The notes: generated by a model not told the origin, from the letters alone. 33,320 nucleotides of DNA from Anaerolineales bacterium (GCA_004377365.1 SOHZ01000512.1:1-33320), one strand, 5' to 3'; positions 24,098 through 32,335 are shown, numbered from the stretch's first letter. Made by a program: numbers and translations.

Positions 24098-25096
24098 ATG
24101 CCCGATCGGCGCTGTGTTGACGACCTGACAATCGAAGAACTGGAACAGGTCCTGTTGATCAAGCGGCGGCAGGCCCGCCAGCGACGCCTGCGCCGTTACG
24201 CTGCTCTCGGCTGGCTGTCCGAAGAGGCTCCTATCTTCTCCGAGGAATCCGAAAGACAGGAGGCGAGGGAAGACCTCGCTCATTCTCGATCGTCGTCTCC
24301 CGTCCAGCGACCATCGCGGGCAGAGAGCGAAGCAGCCCGGTTCCGTTCCATCGAGATGGAACCCCTCAGTGATCAGCCTGGGAAATCGGGAAGGGCAGGC
24401 CCCCCTGAGCAGAAGCAGAGACGTTGGAGTTTGGCCAGGTTGCGCGACAGCGCGTTGCTGATCCTTGAGGGCGCTGCTCTGATAGGATTGGTGGTGGTCC
24501 TCGTTGGTTCGTTGGCCAATCTGCGTTTCCTCAATGAAGAAGTGGCCCAGGCCAGGGAGGGCGACCCGTCTCCGACACCCACCTCCTTAATTCAGTTAAC
24601 TGTCCTGCCAGGGAGCAGCTCCCCCCCCAGCCAGGTTTCCAACATCCCGGCTCCCTATCGTGACCTGGTGCAGCCCCTGGCTCCTGTCCCTATACCCACT
24701 CCGGGCCCACAAGCGGCTACACGGATTGTCATCCCGATTATTGACGTTGATGCGCCAGTGGTAGAAGGGGACGACTGGGAGCAGTTGAAGAAGGGTGTAG
24801 GACACCACGTCAACTCGGCCAACCCGGGCGAGAGGGGAAATTGTGTCCTCTCCGGCCACAATGACGTCTTTGGAGAGGTCTTCAGGCGTTTGGAAGATCT
24901 GGAACTGGATGACGAAGTCATTGTCTACACCGGCGTTCAGCCCTACCGCTATGTGGTCAAAGCCAAGCGTATCGTCGAGCCAACCGGCGTTAGCGTGATG
25001 TATCCCACCACTAAACCGGTCTTGACTCTGATCACCTGTCATCCCTATATGGTTGATACCCAACGGCTGGTGGTGGTTGCAGAATTGATTGAGTAA
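24098..25096 (+). CDS. Sortase (class D/E-like) with long cytoplasmic N-terminus
   Basis: 332 residues, AGGGAGA before the ATG. The first 115 residues are charged and likely cytoplasmic and helical. One transmembrane segment spans about 118-142, then a Pro/Thr linker, then the sortase barrel from about 205. The catalytic set is visible: H254 (LSGHND), C314 (TLITCHPY) and R323 (TQR). Sortases cleave a sorting motif on exported proteins and attach them to the cell wall or to each other. No protein in this window carries a convincing LPxTG-type signal with a hydrophobic tail, so the substrates are elsewhere or use another signal. It forms a unit with the small membrane protein downstream. Confidence 0.87.
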   Translation: MPDRRCVDDLTIEELEQVLLIKRRQARQRRLRRYAALGWLSEEAPIFSEESERQEAREDLAHSRSSSPVQRPSRAESEAARFRSIEMEPLSDQPGKSGRAGPPEQKQRRWSLARLRDSALLILEGAALIGLVVVLVGSLANLRFLNEEVAQAREGDPSPTPTSLIQLTVLPGSSSPPSQVSNIPAPYRDLVQPLAPVPIPTPGPQAATRIVIPIIDVDAPVVEGDDWEQLKKGVGHHVNSANPGERGNCVLSGHNDVFGEVFRRLEDLELDDEVIVYTGVQPYRYVVKAKRIVEPTGVSVMYPTTKPVLTLITCHPYMVDTQRLVVVAELIE

Positions 25097-25120
25097 GATA
25101 ACTTTAAGGAGAAAAAGAGT

Positions 25121-25372
25121 ATGGCCAAGAAATCCCGTCGGGCGCGTAAGAAAGCACGCGCCACCAGACCAACACCTCCCGCCAGGAAAACTCTGGTGCC
25201 CCAGCCTTCTCCGGCGATAGCCAAGAAGCCTCCGCGCCCCGAGAAAATGACTAAGAAGACCGTAGACTTTGCGACCGAGTACCGCTACGTCTACACCGAC
25301 CTGAAGCGGATCGCCATTGCAGCCGCGGCGATGCTGGCTGTGCTGATCATCCTGTCTTTCGTGATCAGGTAG
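25121..25372 (+). CDS. Small basic single-pass membrane protein, unknown function
   Basis: 83 residues, TAAGGAGA ahead of the ATG. The first 48 residues are rich in Lys, Arg and Pro. One hydrophobic segment (about 63-82, IAIAAAAMLAVLIILSFVI) ends the protein, so the basic part probably stays in the cytoplasm. It follows the sortase gene by 24 bases on the same transcript. The gap after it (25373-25594, 222 bases) holds short hairpin sequences and a REP-like palindrome. No family was recognised. Confidence 0.7.
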   Translation: MAKKSRRARKKARATRPTPPARKTLVPQPSPAIAKKPPRPEKMTKKTVDFATEYRYVYTDLKRIAIAAAAMLAVLIILSFVIR

Positions 25373-25515
25373 CGAACCATCCTCGATTGGGGCCAAGAAA
25401 CCTGGTTTTTCCTGCAAGAGGAACCCCCTTTAGCCCCTGAAATGCATCTGCAGCCGTAACTGCTCAGGGCATGTCTGAAAAGTGGTCGGCTCACTCTCGG
25501 GATAGCTCTGAACGA

Positions 25516-25567
25516 TGTCATTGCTTCGCTCCCTTCGGTCGCTCGCAATGACAGGGTGAGTAGTTAC
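25516..25567. repeat. REP-like palindrome with 26-bp inverted copy at the window end
   Basis: TGTCATTGC (25516-25524) and GCAATGACA (25545-25553) form the outer arms of a 38-base palindrome. The segment 25542-25567 is the exact reverse complement of 33266-33291. TGTCATTGCGAG-type elements are dispersed repeats in several bacterial phyla. No transposase is linked to it here. Confidence 0.75.
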
Positions 25568-25594
25568 TAGAGTTACCACTAAAGAGAGGACCCG

Positions 25595-27364
25595 ATGCTC
25601 AAGCGAAACGCGACCCAACGACACCTACTCCTGCTGGCGGTCCTGGGCCTGGGGCTGGCGCTGGTCTTATGGCGTGGGCCCTCCCAACCTGTGGCTCACG
25701 CCGATGGCGTACCCAGTCCAGAACGAAGTGACGGACAGGTCAGCCTGTTCGGGCGGGTGATTGACCCCCAGGGGGAACCGGTGCGGGGCGCGAAAGTAAG
25801 CCTGGTGCTCAACGGGACTCCGGTCGGTGACAGTGTGGAAAACGAACACGCGTCTCCCCTGGCCGAAAGCCAGCCCAATGGAGCCTTTGTGGTGGATTTG
25901 CCGGCCGGGGAGGTGGGTGCCATCGAGACCCTGGTGCTGGAGATCTCCCGCCCCCATTTCAAATCGTTGGAGTGGGAGGCTGAGGACGATGAAATAGCCC
26001 GCCTCAACCGGGGCCAGTCGCTGCGGCTGCCCGATCTGGAGATGCCCCGGCGCGTGACGGCCGGCTTTTGGGTGGCGACGCTCACCTTTGTCGCCATTCT
26101 GGTCATCATCGCCCTGGAAAAGCTGCACAACACCATGGCCGCCCTGCTGGGGGTGGCTATAGTCCTGGGCACGACTTTCGTCGGTGGGGCGATCAATCCC
26201 GACCTGTTCATCTTTGACTTTGAGCGGGCGCTGGAATACGTCAACTTTGACGTGATCTTTTTGGTGACAGGCATGATGATCGTCGTCGGTGTCATTGAGG
26301 AGACTGGCATCTTCCAGTGGATGGCCTACCAGGCCTACCGGCTCTCCCGTGGCCGACTCTGGCTGCTGGTGGTGATCCTGATGCTCCTGACCTCGGTGGC
26401 CTCGGCGCTGCTGGACAACGTGACGACGATGCTGCTGGTGGCCCCCATCACTCTCCAGATCGCCCTGACGCTGGGGGTTGACCCTCTCTCGCTGCTGGTG
26501 CCGGAGATGCTGGCCTCCAACGTGGGCGGCATCAGCACCCTCATCGGCACGCCGAACAACATCCTCATCGGCTCCTACGCCGGCATCACCTTCAACGACT
26601 TCCTGCGCAACCTCACCCCAGGGGTTCTCCTGGCCCAGGTTGTGCTTACCCTCTACGTCATCCTGACCTACCGGAAGGAGCACCGGGCCGCCAGCAAGGC
26701 AGCCTCTCCAGCCCTGCTCGCCCGGTTGAAGGAGAACGCCCGCATTACCCAGCCGGACAAACTGCGCAAAGCGGGCGCGATCTTCCTGGGAGTGCTGGCC
26801 CTCTTCATCCTGGGCGAGCAAGTCCACCTGGCGCCGGCGGTCACGGCGATTCTGGGTGCAGTGGCCATGCTGCTGGCAGTCCGCGCCGATATCGAGGAGA
26901 TACTGCGGGTGGTGGACTGGACCACGCTGATGTTCTTCATCGCCCTCTTCATAGTGGTGGGGGCGATCCAGGAGGTGGGGCTGATCAGTTACATGGCCGC
27001 CGGAATCCACCGCCTTGTAAACGGGAACCTTGTTGCGGCAACGCTGGTCACGGTCTGGGCCACCGGTCTTCTCTGCATTTTTATCCCTACCATTCCCCTC
27101 ACCGCCGCCCTGCTGCCGGTGGTGAGCTTTCTGGCCCGCACCCTGCCAGGGGCTGGCAATAAAGTGCTCTTTTATAGCCTGTCCGTCGGCTCGGCGCTGG
27201 GGGCAAACACTTCCCTCATCGGCGCAACCAACAACATGGTGACCGCCAGTATCGCCGAGCGAGCCGGATATCCAATCACCTACCGGGGGTTCCTGAAAGT
27301 GGGCTTCCCGGCGGCGGTGCTTACCCTGATCGTGGGGACCCTGTGGATCCTCATCCGCTTCTAG
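25595..27364 (+). CDS. ArsB/NhaD-like permease with N-terminal extracytoplasmic regulatory-type domain
   Basis: 589 residues, GAGAGGA before the ATG. A signal-like hydrophobic stretch (about 10-27) precedes a soluble domain (about 45-145) that begins SLFGRVIDPQGEPVRGAKVSL, a carboxypeptidase-regulatory/Ig-like pattern. From about 155 there are 10-12 membrane segments with ITLQIALTLGVDPLSLLVPEM and NVGGISTLIGTPNNILIG, characteristic of the ion transporter superfamily (SLC13, ArsB, NhaD, P-protein). The transported ion (Na+/H+, anion or organic acid) cannot be told. The fused outer domain is unusual for this family. A universal stress protein gene follows after 10 bases. A second such protein is at 30010. 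Confidence 0.8.
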   Translation: MLKRNATQRHLLLLAVLGLGLALVLWRGPSQPVAHADGVPSPERSDGQVSLFGRVIDPQGEPVRGAKVSLVLNGTPVGDSVENEHASPLAESQPNGAFVVDLPAGEVGAIETLVLEISRPHFKSLEWEAEDDEIARLNRGQSLRLPDLEMPRRVTAGFWVATLTFVAILVIIALEKLHNTMAALLGVAIVLGTTFVGGAINPDLFIFDFERALEYVNFDVIFLVTGMMIVVGVIEETGIFQWMAYQAYRLSRGRLWLLVVILMLLTSVASALLDNVTTMLLVAPITLQIALTLGVDPLSLLVPEMLASNVGGISTLIGTPNNILIGSYAGITFNDFLRNLTPGVLLAQVVLTLYVILTYRKEHRAASKAASPALLARLKENARITQPDKLRKAGAIFLGVLALFILGEQVHLAPAVTAILGAVAMLLAVRADIEEILRVVDWTTLMFFIALFIVVGAIQEVGLISYMAAGIHRLVNGNLVAATLVTVWATGLLCIFIPTIPLTAALLPVVSFLARTLPGAGNKVLFYSLSVGSALGANTSLIGATNNMVTASIAERAGYPITYRGFLKVGFPAAVLTLIVGTLWILIRF

Positions 27365-27374
27365 GAGGTGCTCA

Positions 27375-27800
27375 ATGGGGACAATTCTGTGTGCGACGCG
27401 AGGTGGTGAGACCAGTTACCGCACCCAGGACATAGCCATCGCTTTGGCTCAGGAACGAGGCGACGAGCTATTGTTCCTTTACGTGGTGGACATTGGATTC
27501 CTGGACAAGACGGAACGCACTGTCCGTCCCGACGTGGTGACGACCGAGATGGAAAAGATGGGCGAGTTTCTGCTGGCCATGGCCCAGGAGCGGGCCCAAA
27601 AGCAGGGCGTGGAGGCCAGTTACGTCCTGCGCCACGGTGACCTGCGCCGCGAACTGCAAGCGGCCGCCCGCGAGGAGGCAGTTGACCTGGTGGTGCTGGG
27701 CCAGCCGGCCGGCGCAGAGAGCGCCTTTGTGCCGGCCGACCTGGAGGCTTTTGCGGCCGAGATTGAGGCCGAGACGGGAGTTGAAGCCCGTATTATTTGA
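27375..27800 (+). CDS. Universal stress protein family protein
   Basis: 141 residues, AGGAGG before the ATG. The fold pattern ILCATRGGETSYRTQ, ELLFLYVVD and VDLVVLGQPAG matches UspA. The usual DGSE at the first loop is replaced by RGGE, and the ATP-binding signature G-x2-G-x9-G-S/T is not present, so it may not bind ATP in the normal way. Its position ten bases after the transporter suggests it senses or regulates that transporter. It is closely similar to the USP at 31831, with FLLAMAQERA and FAAEIE-ETG shared. Confidence 0.82.
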   Translation: MGTILCATRGGETSYRTQDIAIALAQERGDELLFLYVVDIGFLDKTERTVRPDVVTTEMEKMGEFLLAMAQERAQKQGVEASYVLRHGDLRRELQAAAREEAVDLVVLGQPAGAESAFVPADLEAFAAEIEAETGVEARII

Positions 27801-27921
27801 CGGGAGTACGTATGCTTGAGACCTGGGGTAAAGAGGCCTGGGCGTCGGACGGCGTCATCGAAGGGTAAGCGTAAAGCTATCAAGGTAGACGTCGTGAACA
27901 ATTCATCGGAGACGGTTCTCT

Positions 27922-29502
27922 ATGGAGTTTCTGGAAATCGAAACCCTGATCATTGTGCTGGTCCTGGTGGCGACATTGGTGGCCATCGCCGTGCGCCGGA
28001 TACGTTTGCCCTACACCGTCGCCCTGGTGTTGGTAGGACTATTCATTACCATCTGGCATCCGTTAGCCGTTGAGCTAACGCCCGAACTCATTTTGTCTCT
28101 CTTTGTGCCCCCCTTGATCTTTGAAGCTGCCTTTCATCTGGATTTCAGGCTGTTGCGCGACAACTTGATGCCCATACTTGTGCTGGCCGTGCCAGGTGTC
28201 CTCTTGACCACGCTACTTGTGGGAGGCATGGTGGCTGTGGGCACAGGGCTGCCATTGGCCACGGCGGCTGTCTTTGGCGCGCTGATCGCCGCCACCGACC
28301 CCGTAGCGGTGGTTGCTCTTTTCCGAGCGTTGGGCGTGCCGAGCCGGTTGGCCGTGGCTGTGGAGGGCGAGAGTTTGTTCAACGATGGCACGGCCATTGT
28401 CGTCTTCAAGATCGCGCTGGCAGCGGCGCTATCTGGCGTCTTTGAGCCTATGGCTGGCTTGTTCGATTTTCTGCGCATAGCCCTGGGCGGAATGGCTGTT
28501 GGCCTGGCGCTGGGTTGGCTGGCCGCCCAACTCATTGCGCGTATTGACGATTCGCTCATCGAAACTACGCTGACCACGCTTTTGGCTTATGGTGCGTACG
28601 TGGTGGCCGAGCAGTTTCACGTCAGCGGCGTGTTGGCAGTGGTGGCGGCTGGACTGCTCTGTGGCAATGTGGGCACAGCGGGAATGTCACCGACCACCAA
28701 GATCATGCTCTTTAACTTTTGGGAATACCTGGCCTTCCTCGCCAACTCGCTCATTTTCCTGCTCATCGGCCTGGATGTGGATCTGCCGCAATTATGGGCT
28801 AACCTGGGAGCGATTGTGGTGGCGGTGCTGGCGGTGTTGATCAGCCGGGGTGTCGTGGTGTATGGCCTGCCGTGGCTGATCCACGGGATCAAAGGCCGCC
28901 CTCATATCCCTTTGAGATGGCGGCACGTCCTGTTCTGGGGTGGGCTGCGTGGGGCCATCAGCCTGGCTCTGGCCCTCAGTCTGCCTGTTGCCTTGCCTGA
29001 GCGCAGGATGTTGGAGGCTATGACCTTTGGCGTGGTGTTGTTCACTCTGCTGGGACAGGGAACCACGATCCCTTCTCTCTTGAAACGGTTGGGGTTGATC
29101 GAACGCCCTCAATACCAGGTCGCGCGAGAGAGATGGCTGGGACGGCTGTTGGCAGCCCAGGCCGGTCTGCGGCGGCTGAAAGACTTGCGCCGCGAAGGGT
29201 TGCTACTGGAGGAAATGTGGACCGGGTTGCGCAACTACTATCTTCAAACCCAGGGGCAAATGGTAGAAGAGATGAAACAGTTGTTTCTCGAGCACGCTGA
29301 GTTGGAGCAAGAGATCTTGCTGCAAGCCCGACGGGGAGCGCTGCAAGCAGAACGCAGCACGCTGGGCGATGCGCTGCGGCGAGGTTTGCTATCGGACGAT
29401 GTGTATGAAGACCTGAGATCGGACGTGGATCACCGCCTGGAAGCGATAACCCTGATCTGGGAGGCTAGCCAGGGTAGCCAGACGTCTCAGGAGGGAGAAT
29501 AA
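27922..29502 (+). CDS. Na+/H+ antiporter, CPA1 family
   Basis: 526 residues, GGAGA before the ATG. About 12 membrane segments with the CPA1 motifs FVPPLIFEAAFHLD, AATDPVAVVALFRALG, GESLFNDGTAIVVFK and GGLRGAISLALALSLP. The ND pair in LFNDGT is part of the ion site of this family. A cytoplasmic C-terminal tail of about 130 charged residues follows. It exchanges Na+ or K+ for protons and controls internal pH and salt. It lies between two ArsB/NhaD-like genes and is followed by a universal stress protein gene three bases after its stop. The gap before it (27801-27921) contains no recognised signal. Confidence 0.88.
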   Translation: MEFLEIETLIIVLVLVATLVAIAVRRIRLPYTVALVLVGLFITIWHPLAVELTPELILSLFVPPLIFEAAFHLDFRLLRDNLMPILVLAVPGVLLTTLLVGGMVAVGTGLPLATAAVFGALIAATDPVAVVALFRALGVPSRLAVAVEGESLFNDGTAIVVFKIALAAALSGVFEPMAGLFDFLRIALGGMAVGLALGWLAAQLIARIDDSLIETTLTTLLAYGAYVVAEQFHVSGVLAVVAAGLLCGNVGTAGMSPTTKIMLFNFWEYLAFLANSLIFLLIGLDVDLPQLWANLGAIVVAVLAVLISRGVVVYGLPWLIHGIKGRPHIPLRWRHVLFWGGLRGAISLALALSLPVALPERRMLEAMTFGVVLFTLLGQGTTIPSLLKRLGLIERPQYQVARERWLGRLLAAQAGLRRLKDLRREGLLLEEMWTGLRNYYLQTQGQMVEEMKQLFLEHAELEQEILLQARRGALQAERSTLGDALRRGLLSDDVYEDLRSDVDHRLEAITLIWEASQGSQTSQEGE

Positions 29503-29505
29503 AAG

Positions 29506-29934
29506 GTGCGGCCTATTGTGTGCGCCATGCGCGGCGGCGAGGCCAGCCGCCGCACCCAGGAACGGGCTATCGCATTGGCGAAGGAACAGAAATCAGAACT
29601 GATCTTCCTGTACATTGCGGACCCCAGTTTCGTCGGGCCGGTGAGCGAGGCGCTGGCAGTGGCGCTGACCGACGAACTGACGTGGCTCGGGAGATCTTTG
29701 TTGTGGATCGCTCAGGCGCGGGCCCAGAAGCAGGGTCTGGAAGCCCAGATGGTTGTCCGCCACGGGGCAGTGTGGCCGACCCTTGAGGATTATTTACGCC
29801 AGGTAAACGCCAGCACGCTGGTCATTGGCTCACCGCGAACGGGGGCACCGCACACTTTTATTCCAGAGGAAATCCAGCGCCTTGCCCAAGCCGTGCGCCA
29901 GGCCACGGGCGCTGAGGTGGTGGTAGTGAAGTGA
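29506..29934 (+). CDS. Universal stress protein family protein
   Basis: 142 residues, GTG start at 29506 with AGGAGGGAGA upstream; the preceding stop is three bases before. Motifs: IVCAMRGGEASRRTQERAIALA, LIFLYIADPS, STLVIGSPRTGAPHTFIPEEI. The RGGEAS loop is shared with the two other USPs of this block, and the ATP signature G-x2-G-x9-G-S/T is again incomplete. It is the most diverged of the three and is paired with the CPA1 antiporter. It probably modulates the antiporter, by inference from gene order only. Confidence 0.8.
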   Translation: MRPIVCAMRGGEASRRTQERAIALAKEQKSELIFLYIADPSFVGPVSEALAVALTDELTWLGRSLLWIAQARAQKQGLEAQMVVRHGAVWPTLEDYLRQVNASTLVIGSPRTGAPHTFIPEEIQRLAQAVRQATGAEVVVVK

Positions 29935-30009
29935 TTGTTCTGTCAGGTGGGTATGGCACCCAGCCGGGGGTCGTATGATAGGTAGACGTTATCAAAAAGG
30001 GGGTTTGCG

Positions 30010-31758
30010 ATGAGCCGCAAAGCGACGCTGGTAATAATCGCGGGGCTGATTTTGCTGGCCTTCACCGCGTGGCCCGCCAGGGCAAATGGAGGCGAGGTCA
30101 CACTGACTCTGATCGGGCAGGTGGTTAACACTGGGGGAGAACCCATCCCCGAAACAGCGGTACGAGTTCTCCTGGGTAACCAGGAGTGCCCGATCATGGT
30201 TGAAGGTCAGCTTGTTGACGCGGTCCACACGGGCGACGATGGCCTCTTCGTCGCCGACGTGGTCCTGTCAGCCACGCAGATGACAGAGATCAAAGCGGGC
30301 CAGGCCCAATTGGTCGTTGAGGCCACCAAAGCGGGTTACCGCCAGACGCAAGCGGTCATCGCCCCGAACGACCTGCACTGGGAGGGCGCTCAGGCTTTCG
30401 CCCGTTTACCCGGCATCGCTTTGCCCAACCTGTTTAACGCCGCTTTCTACATTGCCACGACCACCTTTCTGGTCGTGTTCGCCCTGATCGCCTTCCACGT
30501 CCTGCACGATACCCTGGCCGCCTTTCTGGGAGCGACGGTGATGCTGGGCGTCTCCCACACGATCGGCACCTTCAACTCCGACTTCCGGATCCTGAGCTTT
30601 GAGCGAGCCGTCGAGTTCATTGACTTTGACGTCATCTTCCTGATCATGACCTTGATGATTACGGTGGCCGTCATCGGGCGCACGGGTGTATTTCGATGGC
30701 TGGCTCTGGCCGCCTACCGTGCCGCCCGCGGCAACGCCTGGCGGCTGGCGGTCATTCTCATGGCGGCCACGGCGGTGATGTCCGCCTTTCTGAACAACGT
30801 TACCATCATGCTCCTGATGGCGCCCGTCACCATCGAGATCGCCCTGATGCTGGAAATCAACCCCGCCGCACTGATCATTCCCGAGGCGTTGGCGGCTGAA
30901 GTCGGCGGCACCGCCACGCTGATCGGCGACCCACCTAACACGGTCATCGGTTCTTTCGCTCACCTGGGGTTCAATGAGTTTCTGATTCACATGGGGCCCA
31001 TGGCTCTGATCGGCACCATCACATTGATCGCCGTCATTTATGTAATCTACCGGCGAGAGTATGCAGCGGCCCGCAAAGAGCCTTCCCCAGCACTCCTGGC
31101 GCGCCTGGAGAAAGACGCGCAGATCACCGACCTGCTGACGCTGAAACGCAGCCTGCTGGTTTTGGGCGCGATGGTGGCACTGTTCTTCACCAGCGAACAA
31201 CTGGGAATGCCCCCCAGCGTTGTAGGCCTCATCGGTGCTACTGCCCTCCTGGTGTGGGTGCGACCCAACGTGGAGCAAATGTTGGGCGAGGTGGACTGGA
31301 CGACGTTGGTGTTCTTCATGAGCCTGTTCATGATGGTGGGAGGCGTCCAGGAGGTGGGGCTGATTCAATGGATCGCTGACCTCATCGCCGGCGCCGCTGG
31401 CACTAACCTTTTTGTGGCCTCGGAAGCGGTCATCTGGCTGTCTGCTGTGGCCTCGGCCATCGTCAACAACATCCCCTTTACCACTGGCGCCCTGCCCATC
31501 GCCGCCTTCCTGACGCGGACGATCCCGGGCGCCGGCAACAATGTGCTCTACTGGAGCCTGTCCCTGGGGGCCAATATGGGGGGAAACGCCACCTACATTG
31601 GGTCTGCCCCTAACGTCGTGGCCGTCGGCACCCTGGATCGAGCTGGCTATCGCGTGACCTTTGTGGATTGGCTCAGGGTCGGCATCCCGGTCACCTTTGC
31701 CACTGTGCTTGTGCCGACGATCTGGTTGTGGATCCGCTATTTCTGGCTCAAATTCTGA
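30010..31758 (+). CDS. ArsB/NhaD-like permease with N-terminal extracytoplasmic domain (second copy)
   Basis: 582 residues, AAGGGGG before the ATG. It has a signal-like N-terminus (IAGLILLAFTAWPARA) and a soluble domain (about 30-135, beginning LTLIGQVVNTGGEPIPETAV). Membrane segments follow with FEVGGTATLIG-type sequence (AEVGGTATLIGDPPNTVIG), IDFDVIFLIMTLMI and NNIPFTTGALPIAA. The DPPN and GGT motifs resemble ArsB/P-protein more closely than the first copy does. The two copies share the segment order FERA..E(Y/F)xxFDVIFL and PSPALLARL in the loop, so they arose by duplication. A universal stress protein gene follows. The substrate is unknown. Confidence 0.8.
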   Translation: MSRKATLVIIAGLILLAFTAWPARANGGEVTLTLIGQVVNTGGEPIPETAVRVLLGNQECPIMVEGQLVDAVHTGDDGLFVADVVLSATQMTEIKAGQAQLVVEATKAGYRQTQAVIAPNDLHWEGAQAFARLPGIALPNLFNAAFYIATTTFLVVFALIAFHVLHDTLAAFLGATVMLGVSHTIGTFNSDFRILSFERAVEFIDFDVIFLIMTLMITVAVIGRTGVFRWLALAAYRAARGNAWRLAVILMAATAVMSAFLNNVTIMLLMAPVTIEIALMLEINPAALIIPEALAAEVGGTATLIGDPPNTVIGSFAHLGFNEFLIHMGPMALIGTITLIAVIYVIYRREYAAARKEPSPALLARLEKDAQITDLLTLKRSLLVLGAMVALFFTSEQLGMPPSVVGLIGATALLVWVRPNVEQMLGEVDWTTLVFFMSLFMMVGGVQEVGLIQWIADLIAGAAGTNLFVASEAVIWLSAVASAIVNNIPFTTGALPIAAFLTRTIPGAGNNVLYWSLSLGANMGGNATYIGSAPNVVAVGTLDRAGYRVTFVDWLRVGIPVTFATVLVPTIWLWIRYFWLKF

Positions 31759-31762
31759 GCCT

Positions 31763-31812
31763 TTCGACAAGCTCAGGACCTTAGCCCTTCGACAAGCTCA
31801 GGACCTTAGCCC
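31763..31812. repeat. Two perfect tandem copies of a 25-bp sequence
   Basis: 31763-31787 and 31788-31812 are identical and begin TTCGACAAGCTCAGG, a word that I recall as a common intergenic repeat in Chloroflexota and other bacteria. The pair sits between the second permease gene and the ribosome site of the third universal stress protein, so it lies in the transcript between two paired genes. Confidence 0.85.
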
Positions 31813-31830
31813 TACAAGGAGGCGGCAGAC

Positions 31831-32259
31831 ATGGGTAAAATCTTGTGCGCCACGCGCGGTGGCGAAGCCAGCTATCGCACCCAGAAAAAGGCCATCGAGC
31901 TGGCCTTGCAGCGGGGTGACGAACTGGTCTTCCTGTACGTCGTCAACATAGAGTTTCTGAACAAGACGGCGGCGCCCATTGTGGTTGACGTGGCCACGGA
32001 AATCGAGCACATGGGTGAGTTCCTGTTAGCCATGGCCCAGGAGCGGGCTCGCGAAGCAGGCGTGGAGGCCAACCTGGTCACCCGCAAGGGCGATGTGCGC
32101 GAACAGATCAAGGCCGCAGCGGTGGAAGAGGGCGTTGACCTGGTTGTCCTGGGCCGGCCGGCCAACGAGGCCAGCCTGTTCAAGCCTGAGGCTCTGCGGG
32201 CCTTTGCGGCTGAGATTGAGGAAGAGACCGGCATTCCGGCGGTTATCCTGGAAACGTGA
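31831..32259 (+). CDS. Universal stress protein family protein
   Basis: 142 residues, AAGGAGGCGG before the ATG. It shares ILCATRGGEASYRTQ, FLYVVNIEFL, MGEFLLAMAQERA, VDLVVLGRPA and FAAEIEEETG with the USP at 27375 and is clearly its paralogue. As in that protein, the usual DGSE is RGGE and the ATP motif is missing. It follows the second permease with a 72-base gap that carries a 25-bp tandem repeat. Confidence 0.82.
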   Translation: MGKILCATRGGEASYRTQKKAIELALQRGDELVFLYVVNIEFLNKTAAPIVVDVATEIEHMGEFLLAMAQERAREAGVEANLVTRKGDVREQIKAAAVEEGVDLVVLGRPANEASLFKPEALRAFAAEIEEETGIPAVILET

Positions 32260-32280
32260 TGCCGACCAAATTCATATCAG

Positions 32281-32335
32281 TTGTAGGGCAATTTGGCAAA
32301 TTGCCCCCGGGACAAGTTGCCAACTTGTCCTACAA
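32281..32335. repeat. Nested palindrome able to form a three-way (cloverleaf) structure
   Basis: Outer arms TTGTAGG (32281-32287) and CCTACAA (32329-32335) enclose two near-perfect hairpins: GGGCAATTTG / CAAATTGCCC (32286-32306) and GGACAAGTTG / CAACTTGTCC (32310-32330). It occupies most of the 122-base gap before the aminotransferase gene. The order of stems resembles REP/BIME-type elements. It may also slow or end transcription of the preceding gene. Confidence 0.75.

Noticed and set aside
25667-27010. Long minus-strand open frame (about 447 codons) opposite the first permease
   Set aside because: It is rich in His, Gln and Gly as expected from the reverse of a GC-rich membrane protein gene, has no ribosome site and no recognisable domain. 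The plus-strand permease explains the sequence.
27812-27868. 18-codon frame between USP1 and the CPA1 antiporter gene, with GGGAG upstream
   Set aside because: Too short, no recognisable composition, and it could arise by chance in the 121-base gap.
29974-29979. TATGAT as a promoter for the second permease gene
   Set aside because: No -35 hexamer at a suitable distance, so evidence is insufficient.
30406-31770. Long minus-strand open frame (about 454 codons) opposite the second permease
   Set aside because: Same composition bias and no motif. It exists because both permease genes have a similar codon pattern.
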